A stretch of DNA of 64,000 nucleotides from Desulfococcus sp041737845. Lineage in GTDB: Bacteria; Desulfobacterota; Desulfobacteria; Desulfobacterales; Desulfococcaceae. The stretch covers positions 1 through 64,000 of the forward strand of contig NZ_JBGSQX010000160.1 in assembly GCF_041737845.1 (NCBI RefSeq). The letters are read 5' to 3'. The position numbers were made by a program, and so were the translations under genes. Each line of letters opens with the position of its first letter. The stretch's first letter is position 1. This document shows, in pieces, positions 25,230 through 34,981 of the stretch. Under the pieces are notes generated by a model. It made no database searches, had not been told where the DNA came from, and worked only from the letters and a program-made list of their open reading frames with translations.

Positions 25230-26459
25230 TCAAATGATTTCTTTAAACCATTTCTTCATGCGCTGCATGACCCGGTTGAAGATATTGGCATCCCGGATCC
25301 TGAATTTATTGGCCCCCCGGTTTTTTGCCCCGAAAAGCACCAGCCCGACCCCCGTTGCATACATTGGGTTGTTGACGACATCGACCAGGCCACCGATATT
25401 CTTGGGTTTTCCAAGGCGGACCGGCAGGTCGAAGACGCTCTCCGCGATCTCCGCCATACCTTCCAGCATCGATGATCCGCCCGTCAGCACGATGCCGGAA
25501 TTGATGTAATGCTCCACGCGGGCGCGGTAGATCTCCTGAAGAATAAGAGAAAAAATTTCTTCGGCACGGGGCTCCAGGATCTCGGCCAGGATCTGCTTGG
25601 ATAATTTTCGCGGCCTTCGCCCCCCCATGCCCGCCACTTCGATGACATCCTCCCGCCGGATGCCGCGGGTGGAACAGGTCCCGTACTTCTTCTTGATCTT
25701 TTCGGCCTCGGCCAAGGGCGCCCTCAGTCCGATCGCGATATCGTTGGTCAGATTGTTTCCGCCCAGGGAGAGTACAAAGGTGTGCTTGATGTTCTTGCCT
25801 GAAAAGATGGCGAGATCCGTCGTTCCTCCCCCCATATCCAGAATGGCGCTTCCCAGCTCTTTTTCGTCCTCCGAAAGCACCGCCTCGCTGGAGGCGAGGG
25901 ATTCCAGGACGATATCGCTGACATCGAGCCCCGCCCGGTTGGCACACTTGACGATATTGTGCGCGGAGGTGACGGCGCCCGTGACGATGTGGATTTTCGC
26001 CTCGAGGCGCGCCGCCGACATGCCCACCGGGTTCATGATGCCCACCTGGTCATCGACGATAAATTCCTGGGGAAGGACGTGGATGACCTCCCGATCCATG
26101 GGAATCGCCACCGCCCGCGCCGCATCGATCACCCGGTCCACGTCCTGCTGGGATATCTCCGCAGATCCCTTGATGGCGATGATTCCGCGACTGTTGAACC
26201 CGTTGATATGCCCGCCTGCGATCCCTGCATACACCGAAGATATTTCGCAGCCCGCCATCAGCTCGGCATCCTCGACCGCTTTCTTGATGGATTCCACGGT
26301 GGATTCGATATTGACGACGACCCCCTTCCTCAGACCGATCGAGGGATGGTTGCCGATGCCGATGATATTGATATCGTTTCCAGAAACCTCGCCCACCACT
26401 GCGCAAATTTTCGTTGTCCCGATGTCCAACCCGACGACAATATCTTCCTGGGTCTGCAC
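25230..26459 (-). CDS. ftsA: Cell division protein FtsA
   Basis: Actin-like ATPase that tethers FtsZ to the membrane. The protein has 409 residues. The phosphate-1 motif VGLDIGTTKICAVVG, the SHS2/1C insertion, and LDMGGGTTDLAIF with GIVLTGGSSMLEGM are present. The C-terminal RVMQRMKKWFKEII is the amphipathic membrane-targeting helix. The frame extends to ATG 26480 inside ftsQ, but GAGGAGG followed 6 nt later by GTG at 26459 indicates that GTG is the start, 1 nt after the ftsQ stop. Confidence 0.96.
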   Translation of the reverse strand: MQTQEDIVVGLDIGTTKICAVVGEVSGNDINIIGIGNHPSIGLRKGVVVNIESTVESIKKAVEDAELMAGCEISSVYAGIAGGHINGFNSRGIIAIKGSAEISQQDVDRVIDAARAVAIPMDREVIHVLPQEFIVDDQVGIMNPVGMSAARLEAKIHIVTGAVTSAHNIVKCANRAGLDVSDIVLESLASSEAVLSEDEKELGSAILDMGGGTTDLAIFSGKNIKHTFVLSLGGNNLTNDIAIGLRAPLAEAEKIKKKYGTCSTRGIRREDVIEVAGMGGRRPRKLSKQILAEILEPRAEEIFSLILQEIYRARVEHYINSGIVLTGGSSMLEGMAEIAESVFDLPVRLGKPKNIGGLVDVVNNPMYATGVGLVLFGAKNRGANKFRIRDANIFNRVMQRMKKWFKEII

Positions 26460-26460
26460 C

Positions 26461-27279
26461 TCAAACCTCCTCTTTATCATCCTCGTTCAAATCATCTTCG
26501 TCCAAGGATTCAGTATGTATAGGGGCGATGACAATACGGTCCGGATTCGTCAGATTCACGGAATCGATCATTATTCCATTTTGCCGGTGTTTCAGGTAAT
26601 TCAACAGGTCCTGAAGGCGTTCATACTTGACGGGATAGCCTTCGTACCCTAATTTTATCTCATTGATATTATATGTTTTCTCATTCGGAACGATCAAAAG
26701 GGTGACCCCCAGTTCCCTGTCCAGGAGAACCCGCTGGATCATCTCGTTCGGAATGACGCAATCGCTTGATTTTCCGGACGTTAACACATCCATCACCGTA
26801 TTGAAAGGAATACTGTGCGAAATACCGGAAATTCCAAGATCTGAAAATTTGAGCCCTTCAACGACGGGAAGATGATCCGGTTCCGTCCCGTCCCATATCT
26901 TGAATATTTTTCCTTGAACATTCACGGTATATCTCCGGTCGATGTCGAAAACCGCCAGGGGCTGATGCTCCCTCACAGTGATGCCGACAGCCGAGGGGAC
27001 CCGCCATTCGACCTGGGCATCTTCTATCCAGGGATGGGCCAGCAGCTGCTTCCGCACCGCGGACAGGTTGAGCTGGACCAGGTTGGTGCCCGGTTCAACG
27101 CCGGCCTGCAGGATGATCTCTTTCTCGGAGATCCGGCTGTTGCCGGTGACCAGGATCTGTTTTGTCTCGAAGTACCGCCACTCGGTCAGTTCCCTGTAGA
27201 GTATCAGAAAAAAAACACTCAACAAGAGGGTGATGAACAGACGCGTCAGGGTCCACCGGCTTTCTCTCGTGCTGTTCAT
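26461..27279 (-). CDS. ftsQ: Cell division protein FtsQ
   Basis: A bitopic division protein of 272 residues. It has a short cytoplasmic N-terminus, one membrane helix at about 12-30 (LFITLLLSVFFLILY), and a POTRA domain at about 37-105 (ILVTGNSRISEKEIILQAGV). The beta domain ends with an unusually acidic tail (SLDEDDLNEDDKEEV). It recruits FtsL and related proteins to the septum. Spacing to ftsA is 1 nt, and murC lies 143 bp upstream. Confidence 0.93.
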   Translation of the reverse strand: MNSTRESRWTLTRLFITLLLSVFFLILYRELTEWRYFETKQILVTGNSRISEKEIILQAGVEPGTNLVQLNLSAVRKQLLAHPWIEDAQVEWRVPSAVGITVREHQPLAVFDIDRRYTVNVQGKIFKIWDGTEPDHLPVVEGLKFSDLGISGISHSIPFNTVMDVLTSGKSSDCVIPNEMIQRVLLDRELGVTLLIVPNEKTYNINEIKLGYEGYPVKYERLQDLLNYLKHRQNGIMIDSVNLTNPDRIVIAPIHTESLDEDDLNEDDKEEV

Positions 27280-27422
27280 GAATTCTTGCTGTCACCTTTC
27301 GTTCACCGTCATCGGGGTGGCTTCCCGCCGGTCCGGGTCGACATGGCGGTGCCATGGGCCGTTCGAGAAGGGATCTTGGGCGTCCGGGCGGCTGAAACCG
27401 GCCCGGGGTGCGCGATGCGGTT

Positions 27423-28808
27423 TCAGCCCGCCGAGGCCTTCCGCATATTTTTCAGGACCGTTTCGCCGATCCGCCAGACATCTCCCGCCCCCAAGGTCAG
27501 CAGCACGTCTCCGGGTGCAAGTATTTCCTCAAGTTTCGAGACGGCCCGGCCAGGCTCATCGCCCCAAAAAACATCCTTGTGACCGTGCATCCGGATCCCC
27601 TCATAGAGCGCCTTTGCGTCGATGCCCTCAATCGGCGATTCCCCCGCGCTGTAAATCGGAAGGACCATCAGGAGGTCGGACTGGTAGAATGCCCGGGTAA
27701 AATCACTGAAGAGCGCCTGGGTGCGGGTATACCGGTGGGGCTGAAACACCACGACCAGACGCCGTTCGGGCCATGCGTCCCGTGCCGCCTGGAGGGTTGC
27801 CCGGATCTCCGTGGGGTGGTGACCGTAATCGTCCACCACGGTGATGCCGCGGGCGTCGCCCTTGATTTCCATACGGCGCTGGACCCCCTCGATGCTTTCC
27901 AGGGCCGCCTTGATGACATCGAAGGGGATGTTGAGCTCGATTCCCACGGCGATGCTGGCCGTGGCGTTGAGCACGTTGTGGCGTCCGGGGAGGTTGAGGA
28001 CGATCTCCCCCAGCGGACGGCCTGCATGATAGACGGAAAACCGGCTTTTCATCCCCGCGCAGACGACATTCCGGGCATGAAAATCCGCCTGGCTGCTCAT
28101 GCCGTAGGTGGTGTATCGCTTCTTGATCCTCGGGATGATGTCCTGGACCGACTCGTTATCCAGACACAATACCGCAAGTCCGTAAAACGGGATGCGATCG
28201 ATGAAATTCACGAAGCTGCTCTTGATGTCGTCGATACTGTCATAGAAATCAAGATGCTCGCGGTCGATATTGGTCACCACGGCGATGGTCGGGGTCATCT
28301 TGAGAAAAGAGCCGTCGCTCTCGTCGGCCTCGGCGACGATGAAATCTCCCCGCCCCATTCGGGCATTGGTGCCGATGCTCTTCAATTTCCCCCCGATGAC
28401 CACGGTCGGGTCGAGTCCGCCCCCCGCCAGAACGGAGGAGATGATCGATGTCGTCGTGGTCTTTCCGTGGGCGCCGGCAACGGCGACGCTGTATTTAAGG
28501 CGCATCAGCTCCGCAAGCATCTCGGCGCGGGGAATCACGGGAATGGCGGCCTGAACGGCAGCCCGGACCTCCGGGTTCTGCTCGTTGACCGCCGAGGAGA
28601 TGACCACCACGTCGGCCCCCTGGATCTGGTCCTCGGCATGGCCCTCATGGATGGTGCCGCCGAGGGTCTTGAGGCGGTCGGTAATGTCGGACATCCGCGT
28701 ATCGGATCCCGATACCTTGTATCCAAGGTTCAGCAGAAGTTCGGCAATGCCGCTCATGCCGATGCCGCCGATGCCCACAAAATGAATATGGTATTTTTTT
28801 CGATACAT
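27423..28808 (-). CDS. murC: UDP-N-acetylmuramate--L-alanine ligase
   Basis: Adds L-Ala to UDP-MurNAc, the first peptide step of peptidoglycan precursor synthesis. The protein has 461 residues: an N-terminal Rossmann domain (HFVGIGGIGMSGIAELL), the ATP loop GAHGKTTTTSII near 110, and the central EADESDGSF. The C-terminal domain includes VFQPHRYTRTQALF. murB, which often follows murC, is absent; ftsQ comes next. Confidence 0.97.
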   Translation of the reverse strand: MYRKKYHIHFVGIGGIGMSGIAELLLNLGYKVSGSDTRMSDITDRLKTLGGTIHEGHAEDQIQGADVVVISSAVNEQNPEVRAAVQAAIPVIPRAEMLAELMRLKYSVAVAGAHGKTTTTSIISSVLAGGGLDPTVVIGGKLKSIGTNARMGRGDFIVAEADESDGSFLKMTPTIAVVTNIDREHLDFYDSIDDIKSSFVNFIDRIPFYGLAVLCLDNESVQDIIPRIKKRYTTYGMSSQADFHARNVVCAGMKSRFSVYHAGRPLGEIVLNLPGRHNVLNATASIAVGIELNIPFDVIKAALESIEGVQRRMEIKGDARGITVVDDYGHHPTEIRATLQAARDAWPERRLVVVFQPHRYTRTQALFSDFTRAFYQSDLLMVLPIYSAGESPIEGIDAKALYEGIRMHGHKDVFWGDEPGRAVSKLEEILAPGDVLLTLGAGDVWRIGETVLKNMRKASAG

Positions 28809-28824
28809 ATCTTTTTTCGCCTGG

Positions 28825-29955
28825 TTATCGTCCCGAGGGACCTCTTTTACCCGATCGGGTTAGCAGTTCATAGCAGTCGTCGACGATGTCCGCCGCCGCA
28901 TTCGGCCGTCCCATCCGTCCGGCCCGGTCTTCCATCTCCTTCAACGCCTCAGGGTGCCCTGCCAGCCATCGGATCCGGTCCGCGAGGAGGGCGCCGTCAA
29001 GGTCTTTTTCCAGTATGATTTCAGCCGCACCTGCGGCAACGAGGGTTCGAGCGTTCAACTCCTGATGATTATCGGCGGCGTGGGGAAACGGAATGAAGAT
29101 CGCGGGCTTTCCCACCGCGCTGATCTCCGCGACGGTGGTAGCCCCCGCCCGGCAGACGATGAGGTCTGCATTTCGATATTGCCCGGGCATATCGTCATAG
29201 AAATCGCTGACCTCTGCGGAAATGCCCCGTTCCGCATATGCGGCCCGGACCCACTCCTCGTCCTGGGGGCCCGTCTGGTGAACGACATGAAACGGACCGA
29301 TGCCCCCCAGATGCTCCGCGGCATCCGCCATGGCCTGGTTGATGCCGTGAGCCCCCTGACTGCCGCCCAGAACCAGGAGGCTGAAAGAACGCTTCTTTTC
29401 GCCGTCCCGGGATCCGCCGGTGTCGGCGGCGGCTTCCAGGATCTCTTTTCGGACGGGATTTCCCGTCAGGATGACCGCTGCGCGCGTCCCCGGGAAGCGG
29501 GTGTCTTCAAACGACACGTAAATCCGATCCACCCAGCGCGCCAGAATGCGATTGGTGATGCCCGGAAGGATGTTCTGCTCCTGGAGGACGCATTTGATTC
29601 CGCACAGGCGCGCCGCCGCCACCACCGGCCCGGAGGAATAGCCGCCGACGCCGACCACCAGGTCTGGAGAAAACCCGCGGATCACCCCCAGGGCGCCCCG
29701 GATGCTTCCGGGGATTTTGAACACGGCCCGCAGCTTCGAGAAAATCCCCCTGCCCTTGATCCCCTCTGCGCGGATCCGCCGATGGGGAAAGCCGGCCCGG
29801 GCCAGGATATCCAGCTCCAGGGGCCTTCCGGTGCTGACAAACAGGACGCGGCTTTCGGGGTTCCGGGCCATGAACTCCCGGGCCACGGCAATCCCGGGGA
29901 ACAGGTGGCCGCCGGTGCCGCCCCCGGCGATGATGATGCTGAGGGGCCTATCCAT
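28825..29955 (-). CDS. murG: UDP-GlcNAc:lipid I N-acetylglucosaminyltransferase
   Basis: Converts lipid I to lipid II on the inner face of the cytoplasmic membrane. The protein has 376 residues and a GT-B fold. GGGTGGHLFPGIAVA at 10-24 is the first G loop, and LVVGVGGYSSGP and LVLGGSQGAHGIN are the others. The UDP-GlcNAc site FIPFPHAADNHQ is intact. The start overlaps the ftsW end by 8 bp. Confidence 0.97.
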   Translation of the reverse strand: MDRPLSIIIAGGGTGGHLFPGIAVAREFMARNPESRVLFVSTGRPLELDILARAGFPHRRIRAEGIKGRGIFSKLRAVFKIPGSIRGALGVIRGFSPDLVVGVGGYSSGPVVAAARLCGIKCVLQEQNILPGITNRILARWVDRIYVSFEDTRFPGTRAAVILTGNPVRKEILEAAADTGGSRDGEKKRSFSLLVLGGSQGAHGINQAMADAAEHLGGIGPFHVVHQTGPQDEEWVRAAYAERGISAEVSDFYDDMPGQYRNADLIVCRAGATTVAEISAVGKPAIFIPFPHAADNHQELNARTLVAAGAAEIILEKDLDGALLADRIRWLAGHPEALKEMEDRAGRMGRPNAAADIVDDCYELLTRSGKRGPSGR

Positions 29956-31093
29956 GTCTCTCCGCCGCGCCGATATTCATCAGCAGCCCGATGCACGCCA
30001 TGTTCACCATGAGGGACGATCCGCCGTAGCTGAGCAATGGGAGTGTGAGCCCCTTGGTCGGCAGCAGCGCCAGGGCCACCCCCATGTTGATACAGACCTG
30101 CAGGCCCAGCGAGAAGGTCAGCCCCGCGGCCACAAGCGACGGGAAGACACCCCCGGCGCTGCGGGCGATCCCGATGCCCCGCCAGAGGATGACGCCGTAG
30201 CAGACGATCACCCCGAGAACCCCGATCAATCCCAGCTCTTCCCCGATCACGGAAAAGATAAAGTCGGTATGGGGCTCCGGAAGATAGAACAGCTTCTGAT
30301 AGCCGCCGCCGACGCCGGTGCCCCAGATGCCGCCGGTGCCGAATGCCATGAGGGAATGGATGGCTTGATACCCCTCGTCGGACGCATACTGCCAAGGGTC
30401 CGCGAAACTCATGATCCGCTTCAACCGGTAGGCGGAGTTGATCAGAAAAAAATAGGCCCCGGGTGCAACGGCCAGAACGGACAGGGTGAGGTACCTCAAC
30501 CGCACGCCCCCCATGAACATCACCGCCCATGCGATGACGCAGAGAATGGCCGCCGAACCGAAATCGGGCTGCAGCAGGATGAATCCGACGAAGATGCCCA
30601 GAATCATGATGTGGGGCATAAACCCGATGGTGAAGGTTTTCACCAGATCCCCTTTTTTTTCGATGGAATAGGCAAGGTAGGCCACCAGCGCCAAACGGGC
30701 CAGCTCCGACGGCTGAAAGGAAAAAGCCCCCAGGTAGAGCCAGCGGGTGGCCCCGCCGGCGGTGATCCCCAGCCCGGGGATCTGAACCGCCGCAAGCAGA
30801 AGGAGCGTGGCGAACAGCAGGGGGTAGACCCCTGCCCTGAGCAGCTTCTGCGGCAGATTGCGGAAGAAAATGAGCAGCAGGCATCCCCCCATGGAATACA
30901 CCAACTGGCGCTTCAGGAAATAATATTCGTTGCCGAACTTCTTGAGGGCAAGGGCGGAGCTGGCGCTGTAGACCATCACGATACCGATGCCCACCAGAAA
31001 GAATACCGGAAGTGCCAGCCAGATGTCGTAAAAGCGGCCATCCTTCCATTCCCGTTCGGGCTGGGCTTTATATACCGGCAAGTACGACCGCAT
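29948..31093 (-). CDS. ftsW: Peptidoglycan glycosyltransferase FtsW (SEDS family)
   Basis: The septal glycan polymerase that works with FtsI. From the ATG at 31093 it has 381 residues and about ten membrane helices. Family motifs are MVYSASS near the first helix, LQPDFGSAAI, the long loop GYQAIHSLMAFGTGGIWGTGVGGGYQKLFYLPEPHTDFIFSVIGEE (given in part), and LTLPLLSYGGSSLM near the end. The frame extends upstream to 31129, but GGAGG lies 7 nt before the ATG at 31093, which shares one base with the murD stop (TGATG). Confidence 0.95.
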   Translation of the reverse strand: MRSYLPVYKAQPEREWKDGRFYDIWLALPVFFLVGIGIVMVYSASSALALKKFGNEYYFLKRQLVYSMGGCLLLIFFRNLPQKLLRAGVYPLLFATLLLLAAVQIPGLGITAGGATRWLYLGAFSFQPSELARLALVAYLAYSIEKKGDLVKTFTIGFMPHIMILGIFVGFILLQPDFGSAAILCVIAWAVMFMGGVRLRYLTLSVLAVAPGAYFFLINSAYRLKRIMSFADPWQYASDEGYQAIHSLMAFGTGGIWGTGVGGGYQKLFYLPEPHTDFIFSVIGEELGLIGVLGVIVCYGVILWRGIGIARSAGGVFPSLVAAGLTFSLGLQVCINMGVALALLPTKGLTLPLLSYGGSSLMVNMACIGLLMNIGAAERHG

Positions 31094-32460
31094 CATCCTT
31101 CCTCCGAGAGCTTCGCCACAGCCCGGCAAAACACCTCGCCCCGGTGGGCGTAGCTCCTGAACATGTCAAAACTCGCGCAGGCCGGGGAGAGGAGCACCAC
31201 GTCGCCGGGCCCGGCCGATTCATGGGCGGTCCGGACCGCCGCCTCCATGGACGGGGCCTTCGACACGCGGCCCCCGCTGCAGTCTCCAAGCTCCCGGGCG
31301 ATGACCTCCTTTGCCTCGCCGATCAAAACGAGGCGCTTGACGCGCTTCTTCACCGCGGCCCGGAGATCCCCATACCCCCCGCCTTTGTCGCGGCCGCCCA
31401 TGATGAGCACCACCGGGCCGTCAAAGGCGTCCAGGGCCCGCACCACGGCATCCGTGTTCGTGCCCTTGGAGTCGTCGAAATACCGGACGCCTGCAACCGT
31501 CGCCACATACTCCAGGCGATGGGGCAGCCCTCGGAAGTCTTTCAGGGCGGCCTCGATGCCTTGTGCGTTTCCGCCGGCGGCAAGCGCCGCAAGCGCCGCG
31601 GCGGCGATATTCTCCATATTGTGCCGTCCGGTCAGTCGGGACGACGACAGGTCCATGACCATGGATTCTCTCCCGCCGATCCGCGCCGCCATCTCGCTCC
31701 CCGCGATGAAGATGCCGTCGTCTCCTTCCGAGCGGGGGTTGAAAAACCATTTTTTTGCGGTGATCCGGGGGGCCATTTGCACAATTGCGGGATCGCCGCC
31801 GTTGAGGACCGCGACATCCTCTGTCGACTGGTTCTCGAAGAGCCTTCCCTTGCTCCCGGCGTAGGCCGCGAAATCGTCGTACCGGTCCATGTGATCGGGC
31901 GTGATATTGAGGAGCACGCCCACATTCGGCCGGAAGGTGGCGATGGTATCCAGTTGAAAGCTGCTCACCTCCACCACCACCCGGTCCCGTCGGAGGCCCA
32001 TGGCCGCGTATTCGATCAAGGGCGTCCCGATATTGCCGCCCACGAAGGCGCTGAGGCCCGAGGCTTCAAGCATCCGCCCGAGAAGGGTGGTCGTCGTGGT
32101 TTTTCCGTTGGTGCCGGTCACCGCCACGATGGGGTCTTCGATGAACCGGGAGGCCAGCTCGATCTCGCCCATGACCGGGATCCCCCTTTTCCGGGCCTCG
32201 ACAATGGGCTCCAGGGTGTGGGGAACGCCCGGGCTGAGGACAATCAAATCGGCGTCCGCAAACAGCCCGGCGGAATGCCGCCCGAACTCCACCGCGATCC
32301 CCCGGCCTCGCAGATCCGCCGCCGCCGATGCCAGGGTCGATTCGTCGCCGCTGTCCGTGACGGTGACCCGCCCCCCCCGGTCGTTCAAAAACCGGGCGCA
32401 CGCGACGCCGGACCGTCCCATGCCCATTACGATGACGCGTTTGTCGTTGAATCTCATCAT
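31093..32460 (-). CDS. murD: UDP-N-acetylmuramoylalanine--D-glutamate ligase
   Basis: Adds D-Glu to UDP-MurNAc-L-Ala. The protein has 455 residues. The N-terminal MGMGRSGVACARFL nucleotide fold, the ATP loop VTGTNGKTTTTTLLG near 113-127, NITPDHMDRY, FDDSKGTNTDA and the C-terminal LLSPACASFDMF are all typical. Its stop overlaps the ftsW start. Confidence 0.97.
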   Translation of the reverse strand: MMRFNDKRVIVMGMGRSGVACARFLNDRGGRVTVTDSGDESTLASAAADLRGRGIAVEFGRHSAGLFADADLIVLSPGVPHTLEPIVEARKRGIPVMGEIELASRFIEDPIVAVTGTNGKTTTTTLLGRMLEASGLSAFVGGNIGTPLIEYAAMGLRRDRVVVEVSSFQLDTIATFRPNVGVLLNITPDHMDRYDDFAAYAGSKGRLFENQSTEDVAVLNGGDPAIVQMAPRITAKKWFFNPRSEGDDGIFIAGSEMAARIGGRESMVMDLSSSRLTGRHNMENIAAAALAALAAGGNAQGIEAALKDFRGLPHRLEYVATVAGVRYFDDSKGTNTDAVVRALDAFDGPVVLIMGGRDKGGGYGDLRAAVKKRVKRLVLIGEAKEVIARELGDCSGGRVSKAPSMEAAVRTAHESAGPGDVVLLSPACASFDMFRSYAHRGEVFCRAVAKLSEEG

Positions 32461-32466
32461 GCCCGC

Positions 32467-33546
32467 CTACCTCAATTTCAACGTGCTCAGCGAAACCAGC
32501 GCCAGTGCGACCGATATGATCCAGAAGCGAACGATGACCTTGGGCTCGGGCCACCCCTTCAACTCGAAATGATGGTGAAGCGGGGCCATCCGGAAGATCC
32601 TGCGCCCTTTGGTGATCTTGAAGAATCCCACCTGAAAGATGACCGAGAGGGCCTCGATGACAAAGAGCCCCCCCACCAGAACCAGCATGATCTCCTGCTT
32701 GGTGATGACTGCCACGGTGCCGATCGCCGCGCCCAGGGACAGGGACCCGACATCCCCCATGAAGACCTGGGCGGGATAGGCGTTGAACCACAAAAATCCC
32801 AGCCCGGCCCCGGCGAGGATGCCGCAGAAAATGGAGATTTCACCGCTGCCCGGCACATAGTTGATCTGGAGGTATTCGGCAATCCGGACATGGCCGGTCA
32901 CGTAGGCGAAGATCATATAGGTCACCGAAGCGACGATGACCGGGCCGATGGCCAGCCCGTCAAGGCCGTCGGTCAGGTTGACGGCGTTGGCGGTCCCGGT
33001 GATGACCAGGGCGGCAAACAAAATATAGCCCCACCCGAGATCCGGGGAGACCTTCTTGAAAAAAGGCAGGGTCAGGCGGGTGTCGAAAGCGGGATGCAGG
33101 TACAGCATGAAGCCCACCAGAAGCGCCACGGCGAACTGGAGCGCCAATTTCTGGCGGGCACTCAGGCCCTTGCTTCGTTTTTTCACCTGCATCAGATAGT
33201 CGTCCATGAAGCCGATGCCGCCGTTTCCGACGACGGCCAGCAGAATGACCCAGACATAAAAGTTGAGCAGATCCATCCAGAGCAGGATGGAGGAGACCAC
33301 CGCCACAAGGATCAGGGTTCCGCCCATGGTCGGGGTTCCCGCCTTTTTCAGGTGGGTCTGGGGCCCGTCGTCCCGGATGTATTGCCCGACCTGCATCTCC
33401 CTCAGTTTTCGGATCATCCACGGCCCCAGGAAAAAGCAGATGAGAAAGGCCGTCAGACTCGCATAGATGGTGCGAAAGGTGATGTATCGGAAGACGTTGA
33501 AGGCCGCCAGGGTTGTGTGCAGGGGGTAGAGTAAATGGTAGAGCAT
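32467..33546 (-). CDS. mraY: Phospho-N-acetylmuramoyl-pentapeptide transferase
   Basis: Transfers phospho-MurNAc-pentapeptide to undecaprenyl phosphate, giving lipid I. The protein has 359 residues and ten membrane helices. TPTMGGTLIL, the catalytic FMDDYLM segment, NAVNLTDGLDGLAIG and PAQVFMGDVGSLSLG are all present, as is the HHHFELKGW motif near the C-terminus. Confidence 0.97.
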   Translation of the reverse strand: MLYHLLYPLHTTLAAFNVFRYITFRTIYASLTAFLICFFLGPWMIRKLREMQVGQYIRDDGPQTHLKKAGTPTMGGTLILVAVVSSILLWMDLLNFYVWVILLAVVGNGGIGFMDDYLMQVKKRSKGLSARQKLALQFAVALLVGFMLYLHPAFDTRLTLPFFKKVSPDLGWGYILFAALVITGTANAVNLTDGLDGLAIGPVIVASVTYMIFAYVTGHVRIAEYLQINYVPGSGEISIFCGILAGAGLGFLWFNAYPAQVFMGDVGSLSLGAAIGTVAVITKQEIMLVLVGGLFVIEALSVIFQVGFFKITKGRRIFRMAPLHHHFELKGWPEPKVIVRFWIISVALALVSLSTLKLR

Positions 33547-33568
33547 TATCGATTCAGCCTATTCATGT

Positions 33569-34981
33569 TCAAGCGTCCGCCCAGTTTCTGAGGTCGTTCA
33601 AAACCGTTTCCATGGCCATTCCCCGGGAGCCTTTCACGAGCACCCAATCGCCCTCCGCGAGAAACCGTTTCAGGTCTTCCACCAGCAGGGCTTTCGCTCC
33701 CGAAACCATATCCGAGGTCCGTATGCCCTTTTTCAAGGCCCCATCCAGATAGGCCGAGGCAAATTCTCCGGTCGCACACAATCGGCTGACACCGGATTCG
33801 GCGGCCCACTCACCGACGGATCGATGCAGCGATTCCGCTGATTCTCCCAATTCGAACATATCCCCCAGGACAAGAATGCCGCGTCGCCCTCCCCTCATCG
33901 CCGCGAAGGCGTCGAAGGCCGCCCTCATGGAATGGGGATTGGCATTGTAGGTATCGTTGACGAAGGTGATCCTCTTCCGGGTTTCGATCACGCCCATCCT
34001 CCCGGCGACGGGCTGAAACCCCTCGATACCCCGGGCGATCTCTTCCGGCGGAATGCCGCCGACCCACCCGGCGGCGGCCGCGGCCAGGGCATTCATGACC
34101 ATGAACCGGCCGGGGACCCTGAGGCGGACCGGGGCCTCGGCCCCCGGAAGCCGGAGGACAAACGAGACGCCTGCGGCCGTCGTTTCAAGGGAATGGGCGC
34201 TGATATCTGCCGGCTGGTCCAGGCCGAACCGGACCACGCGAAACGGCCGGTTTTCAGCCAGGCGAAGGCAGCGGGGGTCGTCGGCGTTCAGGATGGCCGT
34301 GGCGCCGGTACCCATCTCGTCCAGCAGTTCCCCCTTGGCCGCGGCGACCCCTTCCATGGAGCCTAAGTCTTTCAGGTGGGCGGGCCCGATATTGGTGATG
34401 ATGCCGACATCCGGCCGGCAGATCCGGGCGAGCCTGCGGATCTCTCCGGCATGATTCATCCCCATCTCCAGCACCGCCCATTCGTGGGAGGGTTCCAGGC
34501 GGAAAAGGGTCAGCGGCAGTCCGATCTCATTGTTGAGGTTTCCCATGGTCGCCAGCACCCGGCGGCATCTTGCCATGACGGCAGCCGTCATGGCCCGCGT
34601 GGTGGTCTTTCCGTTGGACCCGGTGACGGCGATGACCCGGATGCCGGCCCTGGCCCGGTTGAAGGACGCGAGGGCGGCGAGGGCCGCCGTGGTGTCCGGA
34701 ACGGCCGCGCAGAAAACACCGGTCTCGGCCCATTGTCGAACCGGCGTCCGGGGGATCATTTTCTCAGCGATGACAAAGCCCGAGACCCCTTTCTGCCGGA
34801 CCTCCGCGACAAACTGATGGCCGTCGTGCCGCTCCCCCCGGATGGCCACGAACAGGTCGCCAGGAGCGACGGTCCTGGAATCGATGGATATCCCGGAAAA
34901 AGAACAGGCGCCTGTTCCACAGATGCGCCTTGCTCCTGTCGCCGCCAATAGTTGAGATTCCGTCCAGCCGATCGGGCTCAT
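33569..34981 (-). CDS. murF: UDP-N-acetylmuramoyl-tripeptide--D-alanyl-D-alanine ligase
   Basis: Adds D-Ala-D-Ala to complete the pentapeptide precursor. The protein has 470 residues. The N-terminal domain contains SGISIDSRTVAPGDLFVAIRGERHDG (in part); the ATP loop VTGSNGKTTTRAM is near 118 and VLEMGMNHAGEI near 170. NDTYNANPHSM and VLGDMFELGE are near the C-terminal domain. The start overlaps the murE stop by 4 bp. Confidence 0.96.
   Translation of the reverse strand: MSPIGWTESQLLAATGARRICGTGACSFSGISIDSRTVAPGDLFVAIRGERHDGHQFVAEVRQKGVSGFVIAEKMIPRTPVRQWAETGVFCAAVPDTTAALAALASFNRARAGIRVIAVTGSNGKTTTRAMTAAVMARCRRVLATMGNLNNEIGLPLTLFRLEPSHEWAVLEMGMNHAGEIRRLARICRPDVGIITNIGPAHLKDLGSMEGVAAAKGELLDEMGTGATAILNADDPRCLRLAENRPFRVVRFGLDQPADISAHSLETTAAGVSFVLRLPGAEAPVRLRVPGRFMVMNALAAAAAGWVGGIPPEEIARGIEGFQPVAGRMGVIETRKRITFVNDTYNANPHSMRAAFDAFAAMRGGRRGILVLGDMFELGESAESLHRSVGEWAAESGVSRLCATGEFASAYLDGALKKGIRTSDMVSGAKALLVEDLKRFLAEGDWVLVKGSRGMAMETVLNDLRNWADA

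Noticed and set aside
31012..33534. 840-codon open frame on the plus strand
   Set aside because: It is antisense to murD, ftsW and mraY, which are clearly real by motif and order; the translation is Gly/His/Arg/Asp-rich, typical of a GC-rich shadow frame.
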